A DNA stretch of 64,000 nucleotides from Thermomonospora catenispora (GCF_006363815.1 NZ_RRYT01000021.1:1-64000); one strand, 5' to 3'. Positions 48,794 through 57,566 are shown, numbered from the stretch's first letter. Program-made: numbers and translations. The notes: generated by a model from the letters alone, not told the origin.

Positions 48794-49195
48794 TCAGTGA
48801 GAACCGCGCGGCGACGGCCTGGCGCTCCCGGCCGGCGTTCCGGCCGTCGACCCCGAGGCGGAGGTGCCGCCGGTGGTGGAGGCGCTTCCCGACGGGGCTC
48901 CGCCGGCGGGGCCGGAGAACCGTCCCGAGGGCTCCCCGCCCACCTCGGCCATCGGCTCCCGCTCCGCCTGCCTGGTCTTCCGGGAGCCTGCGGTGCGTTC
49001 GGTGATCCGGTTCTTGGCCGTGCCCGCCAGCATCCCCGACTTGGCGCGCAGCGTCTCGGCCGTCTCCTGCACCTTGGGGTTCTCGGCCAGTTTGCGGGAC
49101 TGCTGCACGATCTGCTCATAGCGCTCCCGGCCGGCCCTGGTCCCCAGCACGTAGCCGACCGCGGCGCCGAGGAGGAACGGAATCCTGATCTTCAT
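48794..49195 (-). CDS. YtxH-like membrane-anchored protein
   Basis: A 133-residue protein from ATG 49195, which has ACGGAGG 6 bases upstream. The N-terminus is one glycine-patterned membrane helix (I-P-F-L-L-G-A-A-V-G-Y-V-L-G-T-R-A-G) directly followed by R-E-R-Y-E-Q-I-V-Q-Q-S, the pattern of YtxH stress proteins. The C-terminal third is Ser/Gly/Ala-rich and disordered. Function is unknown; members are often general-stress induced. It is convergent with the 48289 gene, 7 bp apart. Confidence 0.8.
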   Translation of the reverse strand: MKIRIPFLLGAAVGYVLGTRAGRERYEQIVQQSRKLAENPKVQETAETLRAKSGMLAGTAKNRITERTAGSRKTRQAEREPMAEVGGEPSGRFSGPAGGAPSGSASTTGGTSASGSTAGTPAGSARPSPRGSH

Positions 49196-49296
49196 GGCAT
49201 ACCTCCGTGACCGTCTGAGTGCCACCCCCATACCCACGGAGGCCGCGGCCAGTCCCGCGCCGAGATATGCGTGCGCGAGCACCCCTTCGGATGCGC

Positions 49297-49302
49297 TAAT
49301 CT
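49297..49302 (+). promoter_or_regulatory. -10 element of the tRNA-Asn gene
   Basis: TAATCT lies 47 bases before the mature tRNA start and is the best -10 match in this region. Confidence 0.45.
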
Positions 49303-49349
49303 GGTTCCGCCGCGGTGCGAGGGAGACCTTCCACCGGGCAGAGCGTCGA

Positions 49350-49425
49350 TCCCGCGTAGCTCAATTGGCAGAGCAGCCGGCTGTTAACCGGCAGGTTATT
49401 GGTTCGAGTCCAATCGCGGGAGCCA
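49350..49425 (+). tRNA. tRNA-Asn (GTT)
   Basis: A full cloverleaf: acceptor TCCCGCG (49350-49356) pairs with CGCGGGA (49415-49421); the D arm is GCTC...GAGC; the anticodon stem GCCGG/CCGGC encloses loop CTGTTAA with anticodon GTT (49383-49385); the T loop is GGTTCGAGTCC. The CCA end is encoded (49423-49425). A terminator hairpin follows. Confidence 0.97.
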
Positions 49426-49664
49426 GGTCGAGCACTGTGAAGACGCAGGTCAGGCCCCGTCCGGACGATCCGGAGCGGGGCCTGAGCCGTCTCTGCCCGA
49501 CTAACTGCCTGACGAGGACCCGGGCCGGGGACGGCCCGAGCCACGCTCGTCGCGGCGTCCTCCGGAACCGGCCGGAGGGAATCGGCCGCCGGCATCGGCG
49601 CCGTTCCCGGGGTTCTGCGACGGGGCTTTGCGCCATGCGGGCACGCCGGCCCCGCGGCGGCCGC
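49426..49664. other. Spacer after tRNA-Asn
   Basis: Apart from the terminator hairpin at 49451-49484 I see nothing of note. Open frames here show no ribosome site or typical codon use. Confidence 0.4.
49451..49484 (+). terminator. Terminator of the tRNA-Asn gene
   Basis: CAGGCCCCG and CGGGGCCTG, with an inner CCGG/CCGG stem, form a hairpin 26 bases after the CCA end. Confidence 0.75.
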
Positions 49665-49886
49665 TCAGCGGCGCTCGGGGCCGTCGCGCAGCGGGTCGTA
49701 GAGGATCGCGACGGGGGCGCTCCAGGTGAACCGGTCCGCCCGGTCCGCGCGCTCCGCGGAGCGGCCCTCGTCGGGCTCCTCGTGCTCCCGTGCGGAGTCG
49801 GCGCGTTCGGTCGCTTCGCCGGGCCGGCCTCCGGCGCCGGGGGCGGGCCCGTTCACATCGTGATGGTCGTGCGGTCGTCGTTCCAT
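49665..49886 (-). CDS. Possible small hypothetical protein
   Basis: A 73-residue open frame, M-E-R-R-P-H-D-H-H-D-V to the end, charged in the middle and with a more ordinary end F-T-W-S-A-P-V-A-I-L-Y-D-P-L. The ribosome site is weak. I include it because the terminus looks protein-like, but it could be spurious in this GC-rich spacer. Starts upstream of 49886 are possible. Confidence 0.3.
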   Translation of the reverse strand: MERRPHDHHDVNGPAPGAGGRPGEATERADSAREHEEPDEGRSAERADRADRFTWSAPVAILYDPLRDGPERR

Positions 49887-49991
49887 GAGGGTTCCATGAG
49901 GGCCTTTCGAGCGGTTCGCCGGGCCGAGCATAGCGCCGGCGACGCGGTCGGGTCGGGCGGCGGGCCGTGCCGCCGCGACGGGCTCGGCGGC

Positions 49992-50960
49992 TCAGGCGCC
50001 GGCGGCGGACTGCGCGGCCCGGTACCGCGACGGTGGGATGCCGTAGCGGGCGACGAACGCCTGGCGGAGCGTCTCGGCCGTTCCGAAACCGCAGCGGGAC
50101 GCCACGGCGGCCATCGGCAGGGTGGTGGTGGCCAGCAGGTGCGCGGCGGCCTCGACGCGGGCTCGGCGCACGAGACGGCCGGGCGTCTGCCCCAGATGCT
50201 TGAGGAACAAGCGGGTCAGATGACGTTCGCTGACGCCCGCGCGGGCGGCGAGCGCGGTCGTGGACAGGTCCTCGCCCAGATGCGCGGTGATGTGGTCGAC
50301 CAGCCTTCTGACCAGTTCGTCGGCCGGCGGCGGCGCGCTGGTGAACATGCTCATCTGCGCCTGGTTGCCCGGCCGCTGCAGATAGGTCACCAGATAGCGG
50401 GCCACGCTGCGGGCCAGGGCGGCGCCGTGGTCCTCCTCCACGAAGGCCAGGGTGAGGTCCAGGGCGCTGGTGACGCCGGCCGCGGTGCACAGCTCCCCGT
50501 CCCGGATGAAGATCGGGTCCGGGTCGACGACGACCTCGGGATGGCGGGAGGCCAGGCTCGACGCCCACCCCCAGTGGGTGGTCACCCGCCGGCCGTTCAG
50601 GAGGCCGGCGGCGGCCAGGACGCTCGCCCCGGTGCACACCGAGGCGATCCGGCGGCTCTCCCGGGCCAGCCTGTGGACGTGGGCGACGAGCGAGGAGTCG
50701 GCGGCGGCCCTCTCGTGCCCGATCCCTCCCGACACGATGAGGGTGTCGAACGGACCGGTGACCCGTTCGAGGGACTCGTGGGCCAGGAGCGTCATCCCGG
50801 CGCCGCAGGTGACGGGGCGGCCTCCCGGGCTGGCCAGGCGCACCCGGTAGGCGGGGTCGGCGCCGTGCAGGTTGGTGATCTCCAGGGTCGAGGTGATGCA
50901 CGCGATGTCGAGCAGCTCCGCCGCGTCGTAGCCGACCACGAGCACACGCCGTTCGGTCAT
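49992..50960 (-). CDS. GlxA-type transcriptional regulator (DJ-1/PfpI plus AraC HTH)
   Basis: A 322-residue regulator. The N-terminal DJ-1/PfpI-like domain (about 5-175) has V-C-T-G-A-S-V-L-A-A-A-G-L-L near 110-123, the nucleophile-elbow region. The C-terminal AraC domain (about 215-315) has two helix-turn-helix units, beginning L-A-A-R-A-G-V-S-E-R-H-L-T-R-L-F and including R-C-G-F-G-T-A-E-T-L-R-Q-A-F. Such proteins activate catabolic genes in response to small molecules. ATG 50960 has GGAGG 5 bases upstream. The divergent gene at 51101 is a possible target. Confidence 0.92.
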   Translation of the reverse strand: MTERRVLVVGYDAAELLDIACITSTLEITNLHGADPAYRVRLASPGGRPVTCGAGMTLLAHESLERVTGPFDTLIVSGGIGHERAAADSSLVAHVHRLARESRRIASVCTGASVLAAAGLLNGRRVTTHWGWASSLASRHPEVVVDPDPIFIRDGELCTAAGVTSALDLTLAFVEEDHGAALARSVARYLVTYLQRPGNQAQMSMFTSAPPPADELVRRLVDHITAHLGEDLSTTALAARAGVSERHLTRLFLKHLGQTPGRLVRRARVEAAAHLLATTTLPMAAVASRCGFGTAETLRQAFVARYGIPPSRYRAAQSAAGA

Positions 50961-51100
50961 CGAAACCTCCAGGGGACCCCGTCCGGCGGCGGAGGGCGCC
51001 CAGGGGCGAGCCTATGTCCTCAGGACGGGTCTCCCAAGTTTCCCGACCGGTGCATCGCCCCGCCCGCCCTCTCGGGCGCCTGCGGAGGCACGGTGGGCTC

Positions 51101-51523
51101 ATGACCCGAACCGCATCGGCTCTCCGCTCCCGCCCGTGGGTCCGGTTCGCCGGGCACTACGTCGAGATGGTCGTCGCGATGTTCGCCGGGATGGGCGCGG
51201 GGAGCCTGATCTTCGCGGCCGTCGGGCTGAAACCGTCCTTCGAGCGGAGCCCTGAGCCCGCCTTCCTGCTGATGGCGTTCACCATGTCCGTGGGCATGGT
51301 CGTGCTCATGCGCCTGCGCGGCCACCGCTGGCCGGCCGTCCTGGAGATGTGCGGCGCCATGTTCGCCCCCGCGCCGCCGCTGCTGCCGTTGCTGTGGCTG
51401 GGCGTCATCGACGGCGCGACTCTGATGGTCGTCGCGCACGCGGTGATGTTCCCCCTCATGTTCGCCGTGATGCTTCGGCGCCGCGCCGAGTACACCCGAC
51501 ACCCCCACCGAGGGGCCCGCTGA
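51101..51523 (+). CDS. Small polytopic membrane protein of unknown function
   Basis: A 140-residue protein from ATG 51101 with three to four membrane helices. The first contains H-Y-V-E-M-V-V-A-M-F-A-G-M-G and a later one E-M-C-G-A-M-F-A-P-A-P-P, so Met and Glu are unusually placed within helices, which may mean metal binding. Sequences like this are sometimes mislabelled as FliP; there are no flagellar genes here. GGAGG lies about 11-15 bases upstream. It is divergent from the GlxA-type regulator. Confidence 0.7.
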   Translation: MTRTASALRSRPWVRFAGHYVEMVVAMFAGMGAGSLIFAAVGLKPSFERSPEPAFLLMAFTMSVGMVVLMRLRGHRWPAVLEMCGAMFAPAPPLLPLLWLGVIDGATLMVVAHAVMFPLMFAVMLRRRAEYTRHPHRGAR

Positions 51524-51732
51524 CGTCCGGCGCGCCCGGAGCGGGGGCGGCGCGTTCGGGGGCGGCGTCGCGATTCGCCTCGCTCCTCGCGCGGTAGGGC
51601 AAGATCGGCTGCAGATCGTCCCGGCGTGGTGGAACGGTGGCTCGTCCGGCGGCACGCCACCTGCCCCCTGTCCCGCTTCGCGGGGATCCGACCGTTTCCC
51701 CGCCGAAGGGCGGGGTCATCATGGAGGTTCTC

Positions 51733-52212
51733 ATGACCTATCCCGATCCGCGTTATTTCGGTGACGGCGGGGAGGTCAGTGCGGTGTACCGGCCGGACGG
51801 CAGCGTGGCCGAACTGATCTATCCGAACGGGACCAAGGTGCACTACCTGTCGACCGGGGCCACGACCGGCGGTCTGTTCGGGCTCTACCGGTACGAGATG
51901 AGCGCGGAGCCCGGCGGCCCCGGCCCGCACTTCCACCGGACGCTGGCCGAGTCGTTCTACATCCTGTCCGGGTCGGTCCGCATCTACAACGGCGAACGCT
52001 GGATCGACACCCGGCCGGGCGACTACGTGCACGTGCCGATCGGCGGCATCCACGGGTTCCGCAACGACTCGGGGGAACCGGCGTCGATGCTGCTGCACTT
52101 CGCGCCCGGGGCGCCCCGCGAGGGCTACTTCGAGGGGCTGATCGAGCTCGCGGACGCCGGCGAGGAGGAGCGCGCCGAGTTCTACCGCAAGCACGACAAC
52201 CACTGGATCTGA
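51733..52212 (+). CDS. Cupin domain protein
   Basis: A 159-residue single-cupin protein. ATG 51733 has GGAGG 5 bases upstream, better than the ATG 12 bases earlier. Motif 1 reads G-P-H-F-H-R-T-L-A-E-S-F-Y-I-L-S-G near 57-73 and motif 2 P-G-D-Y-V-H-V-P-I-G-G-I-H-G-F near 93-107, with the His and Glu metal ligands kept. Function may be enzymatic or sensing. It converges with the SMP-30 gene 19 bp downstream. Confidence 0.88.
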   Translation: MTYPDPRYFGDGGEVSAVYRPDGSVAELIYPNGTKVHYLSTGATTGGLFGLYRYEMSAEPGGPGPHFHRTLAESFYILSGSVRIYNGERWIDTRPGDYVHVPIGGIHGFRNDSGEPASMLLHFAPGAPREGYFEGLIELADAGEEERAEFYRKHDNHWI

Positions 52213-52231
52213 TCGCGGCCGCCGGGTCCGC

Positions 52232-53074
52232 TCAGCCCGCGAACGGGACGCCGGGGAGCCCCTCCCCGGCGTCCGGGACGACCAGGACGGCCCCGTTGGG
52301 GGCGGGGGCGTCGGGCGGCAGGTCCACCGTCGCGGTGGTGACGTACAGGTCGCGCAGATCCGGGCCGCCGAACGCGCAGGCGGTGGTCAGCGGAGCGGGC
52401 AGCTCGATGGTGCGGTCCAGCCTCCCCGCCGGGGTGTAGCGCAGGATCCGGCCGCCGTCCCACAGGGCGACCCACACGCAGCCGAGGGCGTCCACGGTCA
52501 GCCCGTCCGGCCATCCCGGAGCGGGCACGTGGACGAAGACGCGGCGGTTGCGGATCGCGGGGCCGTCGCAGTCGAACACGTCGATGCGCCGGGTCGGGGT
52601 GTCGACGTAGTACATCAGACGGCCGTCCGGGCTCCAGCCGATGCCGTTGCTGACCGTCACCCCCGTGACGACGGTCGCGGCCGCGCCGTCCGGGGCGATG
52701 CGGCGCAGGACCCCGTCGGGGGCGGACTGGTCCTCGCGCATCGTCCCGGCCCACAGCGCCCCGTCCGGGGCCACCGCGGCGTCGTTGCCCCGCACGCCCT
52801 CCCGGGGGAACGTCGCCAGCCAGCGGAACGTCCCGTCCTCCTCGTACAGGCCCACGCCGTCGCGCAGATTGACCACCAGGCCGCCGGCGGCGCGCGGTTT
52901 GGCCGCGCCCACGGGTTGCGGGGTGCGCAGCACGGTGTCGGCGCCGGTGACCGGATCGTAGGCGTGGACCTCGCAGGAGGGGATGTCCACCCACAGCAGG
53001 CGACCGGTGTCCGGATCCCAGGTGGGGCCTTCGCCCAGCACGGCGCGTCCGGGCACGGCGATCTCATACGGCAT
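52232..53074 (-). CDS. SMP-30/gluconolactonase family lactonase
   Basis: A 280-residue six-bladed propeller that hydrolyses sugar or other lactones with a divalent metal. The ligands are in place: L-G-E-G-P-T-W-D near 13-20 (Glu), S-N-G-I-G-W-S-P-D-G near 142-151 (Asn) and P-D-G-L-T-V-D near 189-195 (Asp). Conserved G-N-D is in V-R-G-N-D-A-A-V near 95. Sugar-acid metabolism is the usual setting, but no sugar dehydrogenase is encoded beside it. It is divergent from the LysE-family exporter. Confidence 0.92.
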   Translation of the reverse strand: MPYEIAVPGRAVLGEGPTWDPDTGRLLWVDIPSCEVHAYDPVTGADTVLRTPQPVGAAKPRAAGGLVVNLRDGVGLYEEDGTFRWLATFPREGVRGNDAAVAPDGALWAGTMREDQSAPDGVLRRIAPDGAAATVVTGVTVSNGIGWSPDGRLMYYVDTPTRRIDVFDCDGPAIRNRRVFVHVPAPGWPDGLTVDALGCVWVALWDGGRILRYTPAGRLDRTIELPAPLTTACAFGGPDLRDLYVTTATVDLPPDAPAPNGAVLVVPDAGEGLPGVPFAG

Positions 53075-53264
53075 GTCCGCTCACCAAGGCTCGGGGAGTC
53101 GCTTGACGGGTCGTCGAACCGCCGAGCAAGCGTAGAACGTCACGGCCGCAGACGCCCGCTCCGGACGCAATGGACCATGCGGGCGAGACGGGATTGGATC
53201 TGTTCCGTGGACCAAGACGGCCGACAGGGTGAAGGGGGCGCACATCCGTGAGAGGGAGGCATGC

Positions 53265-53879
53265 ATGAGCGTCGCTTTCCTGGTGACCACGCTGATCGTG
53301 GTGGCGACCCCCGGCACCGGGGTGGTCTACACGCTGGCGGCGGGCCTGTCGCGGGGCCGTCGGGCGAGCCTCGTCGCCGCGTTCGGCTGCACCCTCGGCA
53401 CCGTCCCGCACATGGTCGCGACGATCACCGGGGTGGCGGCGGTGCTGCACGCCAGCGCCACCGCCTTCCAGGGCCTGAAGCTTCTGGGGATCGGCTATCT
53501 GCTGTTCATGGCCTGGACGATGCTCCGCGACCGGAGCGACCTGCTGACGGGACACGGCGGTGCCGAGCACGTCCCGGCGGTCCGGGTGATCGTGTCCGGG
53601 ATCCTGATCAACCTGCTCAACCCCAAGCTGACGCTGTTCTTCTTCGCCTTCTTCCCGCAGTTCGTGCCGGCGGGGACGGCGGACCCGGTGGGGCGGATGC
53701 TGCTGCTGGGGGCGGTCTTCATGGCGGTCACCCTCGTGATCTTCTCCGCGTACGGGCTGCTCGCCGCCACCCTGCGGGAGCGGGTGATCTCCAGGCCGCG
53801 GGTGATGACCTGGATCCGCCGGACGTTCGCCGGGTCGTTCGTGGCGCTCGGCGCGCACCTGGCCACCGCCTCGCGCTGA
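53265..53879 (+). CDS. LysE/RhtB family exporter
   Basis: A 204-residue membrane protein with six helices that exports amino acids or similar metabolites. The signature A-T-P-G-T-G-V-V-Y-T-L-A-A-G near 14-27 and G-I-L-I-N-L-L-N-P-K-L-T-L-F-F near 110-125 are intact. ATG 53265 has GGGAGG 5 bases upstream; the in-frame ATG 36 bases earlier lacks one. The substrate is unknown. Confidence 0.9.
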   Translation: MSVAFLVTTLIVVATPGTGVVYTLAAGLSRGRRASLVAAFGCTLGTVPHMVATITGVAAVLHASATAFQGLKLLGIGYLLFMAWTMLRDRSDLLTGHGGAEHVPAVRVIVSGILINLLNPKLTLFFFAFFPQFVPAGTADPVGRMLLLGAVFMAVTLVIFSAYGLLAATLRERVISRPRVMTWIRRTFAGSFVALGAHLATASR

Positions 53880-53946
53880 CCGCCCGAGGCCCGATCGCCC
53901 GAGGCCGGACCGTCCGCCGCTCCGGGCCGCCCGTGCTCCGGAGTTG

Positions 53947-53966
53947 ACCTCAAGCGTTGTCGAGGT
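53947..53966. promoter_or_regulatory. SoxR-like/MerR-type operator in the oxidoreductase promoter
   Basis: CCTC (53948-53951) and GAGG (53962-53965) are spaced by exactly 10 bp, the layout of SoxR boxes, and overlap a TTGACC -35 element (53944-53949). MerR-family activators bind the long spacer between -35 and -10 in this way. Confidence 0.6.
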
Positions 53967-54000
53967 TGAAGGCTGCTCCTGAGACGAAGGGAGCGCGCAG

Positions 54001-54966
54001 ATGAAGATCATCGAGGTCAGGGAGTTCGGCGGCCCGGAGACGCTGACGGTGAGCCGGGCCCCCGAGCCGGTGCCCGGACCGGGGGAGGCGGTGGTGGGCA
54101 TGGTCGCCGTGGACACCCTGTTCGTCGACACCATGATCCGCTCAGGGCGGGCCCGGGACTTCTTCGCCGTCCGTCCCCCGTACGTGCCCGGCGGCGGCGG
54201 TGCCGGGCGGGTGCTGCGGGTCGGCGAGGGGGTCGACCCGCGCTGGGTGGGGCGGCGCGTCCTCACCTACACCGGCGACCTGGGCGGTCACGGCGGCTCC
54301 GCCGAGCGGGTCGCGGTGCCCGCCCGCGGGCTGATCCCCGTTCCGGACGGCGTGGACCTGCGGGTCGCCGCCGCGCTGCTGCACGACGGCGTCACCGCCC
54401 TGGGCCTGCTCGAAGGGGTCGGGATCGGGCCGGGGGAGCGGGTGCTCATCGTGGGCGCGACCGGCGGTATGGGCGTCCTGCTCGTCCAGCTCGTCCGCGC
54501 CGCCGGAGCGCACGTCATCGCCGCGGCGCGCGGCGAGCGCAAGCTCGCCCTGGCCCGCGAGCTGGGGGCGGACGAGGTCGTGGACTGCGCACGGGACGGC
54601 TGGACGAACGGGCTTGGCGAGGTGGACGTGGTCCTCGACGGCGTCGGCGGCGACGTCGGCCGCGCCGCGTTCGAGCTCGTGGCCCGCGGCGGACGATTCT
54701 CCGCCCACGGAACCCCCGCCGGCGGTTTCGCGACGGTGGACGCCGAGGAGGCCCGGCGGCGCGGCGTCACCCTGCGCGGCATCGCCGACCTGCGGTTCGA
54801 CCTGGCCGAGCGGGTCCGGCTGGCCGCCGCCGCGCTCACCGAGGCCGCCGCCGGACGGCTCCGTCCGGTCATCGGGCAGACGTTCCCGCTGGAGCGGGCG
54901 GCCGAGGCGCATGCGGCGATCGAGGCCCGCCGGGTCGTCGGCAAGACCCTGCTGCTCACCGGCTGA
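54001..54966 (+). CDS. Quinone oxidoreductase-like MDR protein
   Basis: A 321-residue NADPH-dependent reductase of the zinc-free medium-chain dehydrogenase family, probably reducing a quinone or reactive enone. The N-terminal GroES-like domain starts M-K-I-I-E-V-R-E-F-G-G-P-E; the Rossmann motif V-L-I-V-G-A-T-G-G-M-G-V-L lies near 150-162. ATG 54001 has AAGGGAG 8-9 bases upstream. The SoxR-like box suggests induction by redox-active compounds, which fits a quinone reductase. Confidence 0.92.
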   Translation: MKIIEVREFGGPETLTVSRAPEPVPGPGEAVVGMVAVDTLFVDTMIRSGRARDFFAVRPPYVPGGGGAGRVLRVGEGVDPRWVGRRVLTYTGDLGGHGGSAERVAVPARGLIPVPDGVDLRVAAALLHDGVTALGLLEGVGIGPGERVLIVGATGGMGVLLVQLVRAAGAHVIAAARGERKLALARELGADEVVDCARDGWTNGLGEVDVVLDGVGGDVGRAAFELVARGGRFSAHGTPAGGFATVDAEEARRRGVTLRGIADLRFDLAERVRLAAAALTEAAAGRLRPVIGQTFPLERAAEAHAAIEARRVVGKTLLLTG

Positions 54967-55096
54967 TCCCCCGGCGCCCCCGCCGACGAGGGGCGAGACC
55001 CGCCGGGGGCGCGGACGCCGCCTGGGGCCGGAGGGGGCCGGGACACCGCATGACCGCCGCATCGGGCCGTTCCGGGAACGTTGCGGAATGTCGGGT

Positions 55097-55102
55097 TACC
55101 GT
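55097..55102 (+). promoter_or_regulatory. -10 element of the leaderless LytS-type kinase gene
   Basis: TACCGT ends seven bases before ATG 55110. Confidence 0.5.
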
Positions 55103-55109
55103 GGCGCAC

Positions 55110-56309
55110 ATGGAGGTGGCGCTGGCGGTGGTCGCCACGGTCGTGGTGACCGGGCTGGTGGGCGTGGTGCCGTTGTGGCGGCGCCGGCGACGGGAGCTGG
55201 GCAGCCCGGTGGACCGGGCGACCTTCCAGACTTTGCACACCGCGTCGCTGGCGGCGCCGCCGCTGCGGGCCGGGCTGACCGAGCAGGCCGCGCAGAAGGC
55301 GGGACGGCACCTGCGCGAGCTGCTGGGGTCGGCGGCGATCGCCATCACCGACGGCGAGCGGGTGCTGACCTGGGACGGGGCGGGTGAGCACCACAAGGGC
55401 GCGGCGCTGGAGCACGCCGCCGGGCCGATGGCCGCCGGGCGGACCGAGGTGCTCGGGCCGGACGTGGTCGCGTGCGAGCGGCTGGACTGCGAGATCCGGC
55501 ACGCGGTGGTGGTGCCGCTGACCACCGACGAGCGGGTGGTGGGGACGCTGGCCGCCTACGGGGCCGACGTGTCGGCGGGACTGGTGCGGGCCGCCGAGGA
55601 GGTCGGCCACTGGGTGGACGCCCAGCTCCAGCTCGCCGAGCTGGACAGGTCCCGGACGCTGCTGATGGAGGCCGAGGTGCGGGCGCTGCGGGCGCAGATC
55701 TCGCCGCACTTCATCTACAACTCCCTCACCACCATTGCCTCGTTCGTGCGCACCGACCCCGAGCGGGCGCGCGAGCTGCTGCTGGAGTTCGCCGACTTCA
55801 CCCGCTACTCCTTCCGCCGGCACGGGGACTTCACCACGCTGGCCGAGGAGCTGCACTCCATCGACCGGTACCTGCTGTTGCAGCGAGCCCGGTTCGGAGA
55901 CCGGCTGCAGGTGACGCTGCGGATCGCGCCGGAGGTGCTGCCGGTGGCGATGCCGTTCCTGTGCCTGCAGCCGCTGGTGGAGAACGCGGTCCGGCACGGC
56001 CTGCAGGACCGGGCCGGCCCCGGCCACATCACGATCATCGCCGAGGACGCCGGCGCCGACGCGGTGATCAGCGTAGAGGACGACGGGGTCGGGATGGACC
56101 CCGACCGGCTGCGCGCCATCCTGGCGCACGGCGCGCCCGACGGGGAGTCCGGACCGGAGGCGGCCGGGATCGGCCTCGGCAACGTCGACGAGCGGCTGCG
56201 GCAGGTGTACGGCGACGAGTACGGGCTGCGGATCGAGACCGCGCCCGGGGCCGGGACGAAGGTGACGCTGCGGGTGCCCAAATATCGCCCCGGGGTGGCG
56301 GCTGTTTGA
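55110..56309 (+). CDS. LytS/YehU-type sensor histidine kinase
   Basis: A 399-residue kinase, one N-terminal membrane helix (about 3-22), a GAF-like region (about 60-180), then the dimerisation/phosphoacceptor block L-R-A-Q-I-S-P-H-F-I-Y-N-S-L near 196-209 (His is the phosphate site) and the ATP-binding domain with P-L-V-E-N-A-V-R-H-G near 290 and G-I-G-L-G-N-V near 355. The long multi-helix sensor domain of BtsS-type proteins is absent, so it may sense within the cytoplasm. I chose ATG 55110 over an earlier GTG because of TACCGT seven bases upstream. It is followed by its LytTR regulator. Confidence 0.9.
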   Translation: MEVALAVVATVVVTGLVGVVPLWRRRRRELGSPVDRATFQTLHTASLAAPPLRAGLTEQAAQKAGRHLRELLGSAAIAITDGERVLTWDGAGEHHKGAALEHAAGPMAAGRTEVLGPDVVACERLDCEIRHAVVVPLTTDERVVGTLAAYGADVSAGLVRAAEEVGHWVDAQLQLAELDRSRTLLMEAEVRALRAQISPHFIYNSLTTIASFVRTDPERARELLLEFADFTRYSFRRHGDFTTLAEELHSIDRYLLLQRARFGDRLQVTLRIAPEVLPVAMPFLCLQPLVENAVRHGLQDRAGPGHITIIAEDAGADAVISVEDDGVGMDPDRLRAILAHGAPDGESGPEAAGIGLGNVDERLRQVYGDEYGLRIETAPGAGTKVTLRVPKYRPGVAAV

Positions 56310-56379
56310 CTTTTCCCGGTCGCATTCCGGACGCTTGGGGACGATCCCAACGTGAGCCGTCGCACATGAGGAGGCCCCG

Positions 56380-57150
56380 GTGGCCGGTCTGCGCGTCCTG
56401 GCGGTCGACGACGAGGCACCGGCGCTCGACGACCTGGCCTTCTGGTTGCGCGCCGACCCCCGCATCGAGGAGGTCGCGCTGGCTCGGGACGGCACCGCCG
56501 CGCTCCGGCAGGTGGACCGGGCGCTGGCCGAACGGCGGCCGATCGACGCGGTGTTCCTGGACATCCGGATGCCCGGGCTGGACGGGGTGGTGCTGGGCCG
56601 GCTGCTGGCCCAGTTCGCCCGGCCGCCGCGGATCGTGTACGTCACCGCCTACGAGGAGCACGCGGTCGACGCCTTCGAGATCAAGGCCGCCGACTACCTG
56701 CTCAAGCCGATCCGGCCGGAGCGGCTGGCCGAGGCCGTCCGCCGGGTGGCCGAGGAGACCGGCGGATCCGCAAAGGCGGCGGCCGATCGGCCCGCCGATC
56801 CCGTCCCCTCCCCGGACCTGGTGCCGGTGGAGCTGGCCGGGGTGACCCGGTTCGTGGCCGCCGCCGACGTGTGGTACGTCGAGGCGCAGGGCGACTACGC
56901 CCGGCTGCACACCCCCTCCGGCAGCCATCTGGTCCGCATTCCGCTGGCCGCGCTGGAGGAGCGCTGGCGGGCCGCCGGGTTCGTCCGCATCCACCGCCGC
57001 CACCTGGTGGCGCTGCGGCACATCGAGGAGCTGCGGCTGGAGTCGGGCCGCTGCACCGTCCGGGTCGGCGGCACCGAGCTGCCGGTCAGCCGCCGCCACA
57101 CCCGCGAGCTCCGTGACCTGCTCGTCCGCAACGCCAGGAAGTCGCAGTGA
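56380..57150 (+). CDS. LytTR-family response regulator
   Basis: A 256-residue regulator. The receiver domain (about 4-120) has D-D-E-A-P-A-L-D-D near 10, the phosphorylated Asp in F-L-D-I-R-M-P-G near 63, and V-T-A-Y-E-E-H-A-V near 88. The LytTR DNA-binding domain (about 150-250) has F-V-R-I-H-R-R-H-L-V-A-L near 205. GTG 56380 has GAGGAGG 6 bases upstream. It overlaps the next gene by GTGA and is likely to control the symporter genes downstream. Confidence 0.93.
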   Translation: MAGLRVLAVDDEAPALDDLAFWLRADPRIEEVALARDGTAALRQVDRALAERRPIDAVFLDIRMPGLDGVVLGRLLAQFARPPRIVYVTAYEEHAVDAFEIKAADYLLKPIRPERLAEAVRRVAEETGGSAKAAADRPADPVPSPDLVPVELAGVTRFVAAADVWYVEAQGDYARLHTPSGSHLVRIPLAALEERWRAAGFVRIHRRHLVALRHIEELRLESGRCTVRVGGTELPVSRRHTRELRDLLVRNARKSQ

Positions 57151-57521
57151 GCGGCCGGCCCCAGCGCGTCCTGGTCACCAGCCCGCGCACCCGGGCGGCC
57201 CGCCGGCCGCGCCGGCCGGTGACCCGGGAGATCGACGAGCAGACCGGGCTGGGCGAGGTCTACATGCGCTCGCTGATCCGCTCCCAGCTGCGCCTGGGAC
57301 TGACCGTGTGCACCGTGCTGGGCGTCCTGGTCGGCGGGCTGCCGCTGCTGTTCGGTCTGGTCCCCGAGCTGCGGGAGGCGCGCGTCGGCGGGCTGCCGCT
57401 GGCCTGGCTGCTGCTGGCGGGCCTGATCTATCCGATGTTCGTGCTGTGCGGCTGGTGGTACGTCCGCCAGGCCGAGCGCAACGAACGCGACTTCGCCGAG
57501 CTGGTGGACCGCGACAGATGA
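57147..57521 (+). CDS. DUF485-like small membrane protein
   Basis: A 124-residue protein with a basic N-terminus and two helices (about 50-72 and 85-105). The second ends C-G-W-W-Y-V-R-Q-A-E-R-N-E-R, as in DUF485 proteins that are encoded beside ActP-type symporters. It overlaps the response regulator by GTGA and precedes the SSS symporter by 46 bp. Weaker resemblance to DUF485 than the gene at 60525. Confidence 0.8.
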   Translation: MSGRPQRVLVTSPRTRAARRPRRPVTREIDEQTGLGEVYMRSLIRSQLRLGLTVCTVLGVLVGGLPLLFGLVPELREARVGGLPLAWLLLAGLIYPMFVLCGWWYVRQAERNERDFAELVDRDR

Positions 57522-57566
57522 CCGGCGGACGGGCGTGAGCGGTCGAGGAGCACGCGGAGCGAGGCC

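Noticed and set aside
49426-49664. Integration site (att) of a mobile element next to tRNA-Asn
   Set aside because: No integrase gene is near and no direct repeat of the tRNA 3' end was noticed downstream.
51101-51523. Flagellar protein FliP
   Set aside because: Too short at 140 residues, without FliP signatures, and no flagellar genes are present in the window.
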